A stretch of DNA of 64,000 bases, from contig KN805370.1 in NCBI GenBank assembly GCA_000818945.1, positions 384,111 through 448,110 of the forward strand, in the 5' to 3' direction. Each line of letters starts with the position of its first letter. The stretch's first letter is position 1. The notes under the pieces were generated by a model. That model did no database searches and was not told where the DNA came from. It saw nothing but the letters and a program-made list of their open reading frames with translations. Below, piece by piece: positions 1 to 8,742 of this stretch. Both the position numbers and the translations under genes were made by a program. Origin of the DNA: Schizochytrium sp. CCTCC M209059. Lineage: Eukaryota; Sar; Bigyra; Thraustochytrida; Thraustochytriidae.

Positions 1-137
1 CACCTCGAGTGTGTATCTCTGCGCAAGTCGTGAGTGCGCCGTAGCTTGCCACGTGGGGGCCGCGCAAAGAGTAAATCGCGTCATTTTCGAGAAAACAATG
101 TCAAAAGTAAAAAAAATAAGGTCAGAGGTTCTCTCTT

Positions 138-1571
138 TCAGTTTTTGGGTTGGAAAAAGTGGGTGATGCGCGCAGAAGTAGGTCCTGCACCTCGGCTCTT
201 TTCCGCACTCGAAGAAATCGGAGAAGGGCCTGAGATCGAAGAGGTTGTTTTTGACGCTACTTTTTGAAACATTGTCCTTTCCTTGGCTGACTCGGAAATA
301 GTGCGCGACACCGATGCAGATAAGGCCGACTTCAAAATTGAGGAGGATGAGAAGGATGATGATGCTGCTGCTGATGCTGCTGCTGATGCTGCTGCTGATG
401 ATGACGACGAGGAGGAGGAGGATGTAGAGGAAGAGGACTTTGACGAGGAAAGCTTTGATGCAGTGATATCCGATGATCGGGAATTTGGTTTTGATATGAG
501 AGTGCTTACAGAATTGGGAGCAAGCTTGATGATCTTTGGTATAGTTGCGAGCTTGACAACGATTACGCGACGGCCTCGCTTGCGCATGTCATCTGCAAAT
601 GTGTCGAGCATTTTGCGCACACGACTCCAGGAACCACCAGCGAGCCCACAGCCAATTAAATACGGAAAAGCAATAACGGTCTGCGAAGTCTTGTCCCGGA
701 TGCAACGCAGACAGGATTCGAGCCAGCGGTATCGCATTTCGAGCGTCTCTCGAGGCGGGTCTGCTTTGCCTGGTTTGTGCTGAGAGAACAAGTTACATAC
801 AGGAGGGCACACCTCGATGGTACCCAAAGGATCCCAGCCGCTCTTTTTGACACGCCATTTGCGTCGCGCATACACATTTGCATGCGGATACTTTTCGAAA
901 ATGCTTTGTGCGATGCCTCGCGCTCCCGTTGTCATCGTGTTGCACTGATGACAAATAAGACAGTCCGAGAATCGATTAGGCATGTCTAGAAGATTACCTT
1001 CGAAGATCTCTGCGCCGCGGGTTATGCGTTCACGATGAGGAGGCTCTGCAGATCTTGCTCGTTTTCGCGAACCTGCATTGGGGTGATGAGCAGACAGAGT
1101 CTTGCCATTCGACGCAGGTGCTGCCGTCCCTTTGTTCCCATTTGTGGTAGCTGTCGCGTTCACGGAGTCCAAGTCACCAGCGAGTGAGCCCGACGCCTTG
1201 CCGGTAGGAAGGAGACGGCCCTGCGCGGCCTCAAGCTTGTTCTTCGAGGCGACATTCGGGGGTTCGCAAGCTGGCTGTGCTGGGCTGTGCGAGCCCTCAT
1301 CATTCTCGACTCCGGCTTTTGCTTCTACACACGTCGCAGCTTTTCCCTCGCGCTCTTTGTCCGCGCAGGCCGTGGTCATCGTTGGAGCGCAGCTGGACTC
1401 GGAGTTCTCCGGACCCGTCGCCATCGGCGTCGACGCTGCCGCGGCCACCGTCGTAGTTCCTGACGTTGTTGTCGCCGTCGCTGCCGATGACGATGACGCT
1501 GCACCCTCCATTTCCGAGCGGATTGCCTCGCTCTCTGTCTGCGCGGTCGCAGGTGCCTCCGTGGGCGGCAT
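138..1571 (-). CDS. Macro-domain (ADP-ribose-binding) protein with Ser-rich linker and C-terminal PIP-like motif
   Basis: 477 aa. The N-terminal ~180 residues are low complexity (Ala/Thr/Ser). A macro domain spans about residues 185-345: the GNLLD start, HQCNTMTTGARGIAQSIF with the glycine-rich ADP-ribose-contacting stretch, and YLIGCGLAGGSW as the second ligand loop. Macro domains bind or hydrolyse ADP-ribose, ADP-ribosyl-protein or ADP-ribose-1''-phosphate; this one resembles the small Poa1/TARG1-like hydrolases more than histone macroH2A, but substrate is an inference. A poly-Ser/Ala linker (coded by the GCT/TCG repeats at 340-420) leads to a C-terminus ARITHFFQPKN, which resembles a PCNA-interacting PIP box with Ser in place of the first Gln. 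The start is the first ATG, in MPPTEAPATAQ. It shares a divergent spacer with the myosin gene. Confidence 0.8.
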   Translation of the reverse strand: MPPTEAPATAQTESEAIRSEMEGAASSSSAATATTTSGTTTVAAAASTPMATGPENSESSCAPTMTTACADKEREGKAATCVEAKAGVENDEGSHSPAQPACEPPNVASKNKLEAAQGRLLPTGKASGSLAGDLDSVNATATTNGNKGTAAPASNGKTLSAHHPNAGSRKRARSAEPPHRERITRGAEIFEGNLLDMPNRFSDCLICHQCNTMTTGARGIAQSIFEKYPHANVYARRKWRVKKSGWDPLGTIEVCPPVCNLFSQHKPGKADPPRETLEMRYRWLESCLRCIRDKTSQTVIAFPYLIGCGLAGGSWSRVRKMLDTFADDMRKRGRRVIVVKLATIPKIIKLAPNSVSTLISKPNSRSSDITASKLSSSKSSSSTSSSSSSSSSAAASAAASAAASSSFSSSSILKSALSASVSRTISESAKERTMFQKVASKTTSSISGPSPISSSAEKSRGAGPTSARITHFFQPKN

Positions 1572-2125
1572 GCTTCCTCCCTCTCCGTCGCGCTGGTGTA
1601 TCCGTGAATGTCAACCTGAAGTGAGTTTTGATGACCGCACTTTCCCATTTCCTACTCCCTGAAACCGCTACATATGAAACGGTGACGAGCATCCGTTCGC
1701 CGTTTCGCGGTCTACGAGTCTTTTTTTTCTTTTTCTTTCTTCTTCTTTCGTCTACTTATTTATTGCCTAGCGACTATGACTAGGCTAGCAGCAGCAGGCG
1801 GCACGTGCACGTGCACACACGCACGCGCGCGCACCCTTTCCAGGCTTGCTTGTCTGCGCTTGTGTTCCACTCACGCGCAGCAAGTGAAGTATCCGCGTCC
1901 GCACTATGCGGGTAAGTACTGGTTTCCTCGCAGGAGAAAGAATCGCGCGCAGCGCGGCGACTACGAGTTCTGGCACCGGGATCAACTTTCTCTCTGCCCT
2001 TCAACTTTTGGCTTGTTCTCCGGCTTTATTTGTAAGTTTACTTTCACTTTTCCTTTTCCTTTTCCTTTTACTTTACTTTTACTTCTTCTTTCTTTCTTCT
2101 GTCATCATGATCTCCGTCTCTCCAA

Positions 2126-2160
<35 letters not shown>

Positions 2161-3283
2161 CTTCCGGCGCGTGCCGCGCTCGCCCGCTCGCTCGCTCGAT
2201 CGCGCATCGCAACATCGCATCGCTTCGCCCCGGCGCGGCCTGGACGCGGGCCGCGGCCGCGTCCAGGCTCCTCGCCGCCGCCCGCTGCGCCTCTAGCCTC
2301 AGACGGCCGCGGGCCGCGCCAGCCCGGGCCAGGCCGGCCGAGTCCAGCGTGGGCGGCGGTCGCGGCACAGCTGGCCGGCGGCACGAGCCGGAGGAAGGTG
2401 GAGAAAGAAAGAAAGAAAGAAAGAAAGAAATTAAGGAGGGGAGCCAGCTTGGAGCACAGGACAAGAAGTGGAGCTAAGGCGCAGGCATAGTGGACACTCG
2501 CGGCGCAAAGTGGAGCATAGGAGGCCAGAAAGGGGAGAATGGAAGCTGGGGAGAAAAGAACGCGCTCGTCGCACTTGCGCGCGCGGGCGCAAGTGGATCA
2601 TCGGCGCGCCGAAGTGTAGCGTTGGGTTTCCGTGCACATCGGGAAGTGAAAGTTTTGATTATCCTTTTGTAGTCTTTTAGTTGAGTTTTTATGTTTCAGA
2701 AATTCAAATTTCGAATTATTCAAATTCAAATTCCATTCGTGCAAAGCCCTCGCTCGGCCGCGTCTCGGTTGTCCGCGCGGATCGGTCCGCGCAGACAGGC
2801 AGGTACGCCGGCAGACAGACCGCGGGCGCGTCGGCAGGCGAGACCCTCGCCGCGGCCCGCGCTCCGCCGCCGCTCGCTGGCCGCCGAGGTCCGCCTCGCG
2901 TCGGCTCGCTTGCGTGGCCGCTCGATCGATTCGAATCGCCCCTCGCGCGCGCGTGTGTGTGCGTGTGTGTGTCCGCGCTCCGAGGTCCATCTCCTCCCTT
3001 CCTTCTTCCTCGGGACCCTTTCCTCTCCTCTCCGCGCGCCCCTTCCACGCCCGCGTTGCGCCTCGCAGAGCGCGACCGCCGCGGCGTCTTCCTCTCCGTC
3101 CCGCTTCTTCGTCTCCGCGCGCCAGCGGTGAGCGAGCGAAAAGTAGAGAGACCCTCTCCAGTCTCCCTTGTCATCACTGTTGTGTGCGTCTTTGCACGTG
3201 CACGCGCGTTTGTTGTTAAGCAGGACAAGAAAGAGCACGCCAATCCCTGATCTCTCTCGGCCGACCACATAGACTGAGCCAAG
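1572..3283. promoter_or_regulatory. Divergent intergenic/promoter region, repeat-rich
   Basis: 1.7 kb between two head-to-head genes with no convincing protein. It holds two strictly alternating purine-pyrimidine tracts (1801-1834 and 2944-2972), a CT microsatellite (2128-2156), a GAAA tract (2401-2430) and an AATTC-rich patch (2701-2734). A GTAAGT donor-like site at about 1911 could belong to a 5' UTR intron of the rightward myosin transcript; no matching acceptor could be fixed. Confidence 0.5.
2128..2156. repeat. CT dinucleotide microsatellite
   Basis: Uninterrupted CT run of about 14 units in the divergent spacer. A similar run occurs at 49345-49370, and an interrupted one at 24913-24960. 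Confidence 0.95.
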
Positions 3284-6200
3284 ATGACGACCTTTGGCCA
3301 TGGCTCGTACGTGTGGCTGCCGGACCCGGAGGACATGTTCGTGCCAGCCAAGGTGCTCGAGGCCTTCGCTGCTGGTGAGAGCGCTCGCTTGGATCGCGAA
3401 GGCTACACCGTCAAGCTCAGCGGCAGGGACACCAAAGACCTCCAGCGCATGGACGAACAGTCCCTAGAGAGCATTGAGAACATGGTCGCACTCAAGGACC
3501 TCAACGAGATGTCCATTCTGCACAATCTTCGGTTGCGGTTCTCCAGGGACGAAATTTACACCCAGGTTGGCTCCATTCTCGTGGCAGTCAACCCTTTTAA
3601 GCTCCTCCCGCTCTACACAGCCGAGGTCCTCGAAGAGTACAAGGCCGGCGACGCCCGTGAGATGCCCCCTCACGTCTATGCGGTTGCAAGCCAGGCCTTT
3701 CGCAACATGATCGCCAATGGCAAGGACCAGTCCTGCATCGTGTCCGGCGAGAGTGGTGCCGGCAAGACCGAATGTACTAAGATCTTCCTGCAAATGCTCG
3801 CCGAGCTGAGCGGTGCCAGCTCCAAAGACACGAACGCGGCGGCCGTGGGCGAAGCCTCGCTCCAGGCGCAGCTGCTCCAGAGTAACCCACTCATGGAAGC
3901 CTTTGGTAATGCCAAAACGGTGCGCAACAACAACTCGTCACGCTTTGGCAAGTGGATCGCCGTCACACTGAACAATCGCAAGGGCTCTGTTGTGGGTGGC
4001 AGCATCACAGAGTATCTCCTTGAAAAGTCGCGCGTCGTCGCGCAGGCTGAAGGCGAGCGCAACTACCATGTGTTTTACCAGATCTGCGCCGGCGCCTCTA
4101 TGGATGCTGAATTCCGCGAGAAGTTTCGTCTCTCTGACCCGGAGGAGTATCACTACCTCAACCAAAGTGGCGTCATCGAGGCCGACGGCATCTCGGACGA
4201 GGCCGATTTTGAGACTGTCCTCAATAGCTTCGAGACCATTGGTATCGACCTCCGCGAGCAGGACGATGTCTTTCGCACACTTGCTGCCATTCTTCACCTC
4301 GGCAATATTGAGTTTGTGCCCGGTGGCTCCTCATTCGAAGAGGGATCCAAGGTCGCCAATCCGGACATGCTCGAGCTCTGCGCCGCCCAGTTCGGCGTCG
4401 AGCCCTCCGACCTCGAAAAGGCTCTCTGCAGCACCAACATTCGCACGAACCGTGAGGTCATGAGCAAGGCCAACAACCCAGACAAGGCGACAGACAGCCG
4501 CGACGTTCTGGCCAAAGAGGTCTATCAAAAGCTTTTTGAATGGCTCATCAAGCGCATTAACAAGAGTCTTGCCAAGAAGACCAAGACTCTCGAAGATGTG
4601 TCTGCCGAAAGCAAGAGTCTGATCGGCGTTCTCGATATCTTTGGCTTTGAGTCCTTTGAGTTCAACTCCTTCGAGCAGCTCTGCATCAACTATTGCAACG
4701 AAAAGCTTCAATTCCACTTCAACGAGCATATTTTCCAGCTCGAGCAGGATGAGTACCGCGCAGAGGGCATCGACGTGAGCGCGATCGATTTCACCGACAA
4801 CCAGCCCACGATCGATCTCTTTGAGACCAAGCGTTCCGGCATCTTTGCCGTCCTCGACGAGGAGATGAACGTGCCTCGCGGCTCTGATACCGGCTTTCTT
4901 ACCAAGCTCACCAAGGAAAACTCCAAGCACCCCAACTTTGGCGGCCCCGGTGTCAAGACCACCTACGAGCGCGAATCCTTTACCGTGGTGCACTATGCCG
5001 GATCGGTCATGTACAACGTCACTGCCTTTCTCGAGAAGAACCGCGACAAGCTCTCGCAGGACATTGCCGAGCTGCTGCAGAGCAGCAAGATCAAGTTCGT
5101 CACCAAGCTCGCTGGCTCGTCTTCCTCGTCCAAGTCGGGCTCGCGCTCTGGAAAAAAGTCGGGCTCTTCGCTCGGCACCAAGTTCAAGGCCCAACTTTCG
5201 GAGCTCATGAAGGTGCTTAACTCCACCGAACCGCACTTTATTCGCTGTGTCAAGCCCAATGAGGAAAAGGTCGGCAGCCTGTTCACCAGCCCCCTTGTCC
5301 TCGATCAGCTCCGCTACGCAGGTTTGCTCGAGGTGTGCCGCATTCGCAAGATCGGCTACCCGATCCGCAAGCCTTTCAAGGAGTTCTTCCGCCGCTATTC
5401 CCCGCTCGCACATGGCTCTCGCGCCAAGGACGCCAAGGGGCTCGCCTCTCAGCTTTGCGAAAAGGGACTTCTGGTCAAGGGCGAGTACCAAATCGGCAAG
5501 TCCAAGGTCTTCATGCGCAATGCACCTTACAACGACCTCGAGGCCGCGCGTGAGATTGCCTTGCGCCAGCAGGCAGTCCTTCTCCAATCCATTGCGCGAC
5601 GCTTTATCGCGCGTTGCCAATTTGTCAAGTACATGGCAACGCTCGATCAACTTCGCACTGGCATCAAGAAGCGCGACTACGACATGCTCAGCGATGGTCT
5701 CGATGCTGCTGGCGACCTTCCCAACCAAGGCGCCACGCTCACCGTTGTGCGAGAGGCTTGGGATCTCAAGGAAACCCTCGAGGAGGAGCGCCGCGTCGTT
5801 CGTCTGCTCGTCGACGCCATGGAGAAGCGTGACATTAATGCTCTCCGCACCGCCGTCTCGGCCTCGGAGCAGATCAACTTTGCCCCGCCTGAGATGAAGG
5901 AGGCCAAGGCGCTCATCAAGGTCATCGAAGAGGAAAAGCGTGTGCTCGAAAGTCTCAAGGACGCCATTGAGGACCGCAACCTCGAAACGATCACAAATGC
6001 GCTCGAGGCGGCCTCCGAGCTCGGCCTTCTCGATCACAAGGTCGCCAAACAGGCCACTGCGCTCAAGGAGCGGCTCGAGGAAGAGACTCGCATCGTCGAG
6101 GCCGTTCGCAACGCCATCGACAGTGGGGACATGGCCGCCCTCAAGGAGGCCATGGCCGAGGCCAATGACATGGGCATTGACAATGCCGATATCGACGAGG

Positions 6201-8494
6201 GCCAGGCCGCGCTCGACGATGAACTCTCTGCAGCATCGGCCGAAGAGCAAGAGCAGGTGCGTCGCGACAAGGAAAAGCAGCAGCGCGACCGCGAGGACCG
6301 CATCGATGCCATCAAGACCGAGCTCATGGAGGCTGCCCACGACAAGGATCTCGACCGTATTGCTGATCTCAAGACCCGCATTCTCGAACTTGGCGTCGCC
6401 AGCAAGGAGATCGATACCCTGCTCAACGAGGCCACTGAGCTCGAGGATATGGACGAGATTGCCCAGGAGCTCGAGGCCAACATGAACACGCTTGCCACCA
6501 TTGCCGAGTCGCAAAAGGGCATTCAGCTCGAGGATGTGCGTCATCTCACCCGTGCCATCAAAAAGGCCACAAAGAAGGGTATGAAGGAGGACACGCCCGC
6601 GCTCAGCGCAGCCATTGATCTCGAACAAAAGTGCATGGAACAGATCGTCGTGCAAAAGGAGCTGGCTGCGGCTATTGAGTCCGGTAAGCTTGAGCCCCTC
6701 AAGCACGCGCTTGACCATGCCAACGATCTCGACATGTCCATCGAAATGGTCACGCGCGTCAAGAAGATGATCAACGACATTGAGAGTAACCGTCCTCGCT
6801 CCGTTCGCGCGCCGGAGCGCGAGACGAACGTTGAGATGGACGAGGAAGAATTTGAAGAGCACCGCGCCAAGAATGTCAAGCAGGCGCAGCACGAGCGTTA
6901 CCAGTTCCGCAAGTTCTACCGCATCCGCACGGATGGAGACTACGTCAAGGGACTCTACTTTAACAAGAAACGCGTGGCCGAGCTCAAACTTCAGTACCAA
7001 AAGACGGTTATTCCCCGCTCCATCCTTGAGTTGGATAAGGATCTCAACAAGACCGCCATCAACATCCATCGCTCTATTCTCGGCTACTGTGGTGAGCAGC
7101 TCATGTCATTCCCGGCGACTCTGGCGCAGGACGTCCTCATCAAGGGTCTGGAGCTCCCAGATCTCGTTGACGAGATCTACATTCAGCTGTGCAAGCATCT
7201 CACTAATAACCCCAAGCCGGAGTCGGTGGGTCGTGCCTGGCAGCTCATGTGCATGGCCGTCGGCACCTTTCCGCCCTCGGACGACTTTAAGATGTTCTTG
7301 CTCAACTTTTTACTCGAGCACGTTCACGTCGGTGGCCTCGTCGGCTCGTACTCGCGCTACGCCCTGCGCCGTCTCGACGGCATGCTCATTCGCGGTGCGT
7401 CCGGCTTTGTCCCCAACATTGATGAGATTCTCGCGTACAAGGAGCGCCCGCCCATTCTCGCCACAATCGAGCTCGTGGACGGCACCGAGCTCACGAGCGA
7501 CCTTCCCATCACCCCTGACCTGAATGTGGAAAAGGTGCTCGAGATTTGCGGCCATTTTCTCTCCCTCACCGACGAGCGTGAAAAGTTCTTTGGCATCTGG
7601 GTCGTCGACGGCGATGACGACGAGGATGACGAGAACCCTGTATACAACTCTGGATACTCGGCTGCGCGTGCTCCGCAACACGACGAGATCGGCCCTCCCT
7701 CGGACGAGCCGCCTCCCCCGCCACTCCCCTCGGCGGTCACCTCGCCCATGCCTCCGCGGACCCCGCGCCCGCTCCGCAACAAGGACTACATGGGCGACAT
7801 TGTCGTTGCACTCACGCGCTCGCGTCGCTCCTTCCGCTTTGTGTACAAGAGGAAGCTGTTTTTTGGCAACAACGAGCGCCCCTCCAAGGACATGGTCTTC
7901 TCGCGCCTCATGTATCTGCAGGCGGCTGACATGATCATTGATGGCTCGATCCCCGTCACCAAGGAGCCCGATGTCGTTACGCTCACCGTCATTGCCATTG
8001 CTGCCGACTGCGACGAGTTCCCCAACACCGAACAGGACCTTCTTGACGAGTCTCTGATGGAGTACTTGCCCGCGCCTTGGCGCATGCGCAAGCCGGACAG
8101 CGCCTGGGCCAAGATTATCCTCGCCTCTAGAGGCAAGGTGGCCAAGCGCGAGCTCGAAGACCTGCAGACTGACTACCTCAGTCGTGTGTCCAAGATGCCT
8201 TTGTGGGGCCACGCCTTCTTTTACGTGCGTACTGACGAGCACGCTGGCGACGAAATTCTATCTGTCTCGTGTGATGGCGTGCACAACCTTTCTCTTGCGC
8301 GCGTCATTGTCAACTCATGGAGCTTTGCCGACATTCACCGCTGGGGCGGGTCTTCGACGCAGTTCTGGCTTCTTGTCTATGATCGCAATACCAACAAGAA
8401 GACCAAGCTTCAGTACATTTCCCAGCAAGCGCGTGACATCTCCAGTCTCATTCTCGATTATGCCGTGCTCGCCTCTGATCGTGGTGGCAAGTAA
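3284..8494 (+). CDS. Unconventional myosin with helical-repeat tail, MyTH4 and FERM domains
   Basis: 1736 aa, intronless to this stop. The order is an SH3-like N-terminus (VWLPDPEDMF), then a motor with P-loop GESGAGKTE (~155), switch I NNNSSRFGK (~215) and switch II DIFGFESFE (~451), an IQ-like neck (~766), and about 400 residues of degenerate ~60-aa charged helical repeats (~800-1170). MyTH4 (~1205-1380) and FERM (~1385-1736) follow, with an acidic/proline-rich insert inside FERM at about 1445-1500. MyTH4-FERM myosins carry membrane or adhesion cargo along actin, often to filopodia or protrusions; this is the expected role. The start ATG follows GAGCCAAG, a good eukaryotic context. The stop TAA lies inside a GTAAGT donor at 8491, with acceptors at 8645 and 8704, so a short alternative C-terminus is possible. 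Confidence 0.93.
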   Translation: MTTFGHGSYVWLPDPEDMFVPAKVLEAFAAGESARLDREGYTVKLSGRDTKDLQRMDEQSLESIENMVALKDLNEMSILHNLRLRFSRDEIYTQVGSILVAVNPFKLLPLYTAEVLEEYKAGDAREMPPHVYAVASQAFRNMIANGKDQSCIVSGESGAGKTECTKIFLQMLAELSGASSKDTNAAAVGEASLQAQLLQSNPLMEAFGNAKTVRNNNSSRFGKWIAVTLNNRKGSVVGGSITEYLLEKSRVVAQAEGERNYHVFYQICAGASMDAEFREKFRLSDPEEYHYLNQSGVIEADGISDEADFETVLNSFETIGIDLREQDDVFRTLAAILHLGNIEFVPGGSSFEEGSKVANPDMLELCAAQFGVEPSDLEKALCSTNIRTNREVMSKANNPDKATDSRDVLAKEVYQKLFEWLIKRINKSLAKKTKTLEDVSAESKSLIGVLDIFGFESFEFNSFEQLCINYCNEKLQFHFNEHIFQLEQDEYRAEGIDVSAIDFTDNQPTIDLFETKRSGIFAVLDEEMNVPRGSDTGFLTKLTKENSKHPNFGGPGVKTTYERESFTVVHYAGSVMYNVTAFLEKNRDKLSQDIAELLQSSKIKFVTKLAGSSSSSKSGSRSGKKSGSSLGTKFKAQLSELMKVLNSTEPHFIRCVKPNEEKVGSLFTSPLVLDQLRYAGLLEVCRIRKIGYPIRKPFKEFFRRYSPLAHGSRAKDAKGLASQLCEKGLLVKGEYQIGKSKVFMRNAPYNDLEAAREIALRQQAVLLQSIARRFIARCQFVKYMATLDQLRTGIKKRDYDMLSDGLDAAGDLPNQGATLTVVREAWDLKETLEEERRVVRLLVDAMEKRDINALRTAVSASEQINFAPPEMKEAKALIKVIEEEKRVLESLKDAIEDRNLETITNALEAASELGLLDHKVAKQATALKERLEEETRIVEAVRNAIDSGDMAALKEAMAEANDMGIDNADIDEGQAALDDELSAASAEEQEQVRRDKEKQQRDREDRIDAIKTELMEAAHDKDLDRIADLKTRILELGVASKEIDTLLNEATELEDMDEIAQELEANMNTLATIAESQKGIQLEDVRHLTRAIKKATKKGMKEDTPALSAAIDLEQKCMEQIVVQKELAAAIESGKLEPLKHALDHANDLDMSIEMVTRVKKMINDIESNRPRSVRAPERETNVEMDEEEFEEHRAKNVKQAQHERYQFRKFYRIRTDGDYVKGLYFNKKRVAELKLQYQKTVIPRSILELDKDLNKTAINIHRSILGYCGEQLMSFPATLAQDVLIKGLELPDLVDEIYIQLCKHLTNNPKPESVGRAWQLMCMAVGTFPPSDDFKMFLLNFLLEHVHVGGLVGSYSRYALRRLDGMLIRGASGFVPNIDEILAYKERPPILATIELVDGTELTSDLPITPDLNVEKVLEICGHFLSLTDEREKFFGIWVVDGDDDEDDENPVYNSGYSAARAPQHDEIGPPSDEPPPPPLPSAVTSPMPPRTPRPLRNKDYMGDIVVALTRSRRSFRFVYKRKLFFGNNERPSKDMVFSRLMYLQAADMIIDGSIPVTKEPDVVTLTVIAIAADCDEFPNTEQDLLDESLMEYLPAPWRMRKPDSAWAKIILASRGKVAKRELEDLQTDYLSRVSKMPLWGHAFFYVRTDEHAGDEILSVSCDGVHNLSLARVIVNSWSFADIHRWGGSSTQFWLLVYDRNTNKKTKLQYISQQARDISSLILDYAVLASDRGGK

Positions 8495-8742
8495 GTGCTT
8501 CCTCTTCGCCTTGCCCTCCATCTCTCTTTTTCGTTCGTTTGTTCGTTCTCTGGAAAAATCAATCTTCGTTTCGTTTCTTATGCTCCTGCCACCAAGCGCG
8601 CTGCCTTTACTTTTTTGTGTGTCTATCGTTTTCATTCTTTTCCAGATTTTTTATCACACTCACAACTCGCACATCCTATTGAAAATTACAACTATCTTGT
8701 TCAGGCTGGACCAAAGGAGGAGTCCTTCTCGAGATCTAGAAT
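8495..8742. other. Short tail-to-tail spacer
   Basis: AT-richer than its neighbours. It contains polypyrimidine-AG acceptor candidates at 8645 and 8704. From 8705 an open frame ending near 8753 would overlap the 3' end of the opposite WW gene if the 8704 acceptor is used. Confidence 0.4.

Noticed and set aside
1776..2490. Overlapping plus-strand frames in the divergent spacer
   Set aside because: Composition follows CT and GAAA microsatellites; no domain.
4331..7069. 912-aa open frame on the minus strand opposite the first myosin
   Set aside because: Shadow of the strong third-position G/C bias of the real gene; its translation has no domain and is Leu/Val/Asp-skewed as expected for an antisense frame.
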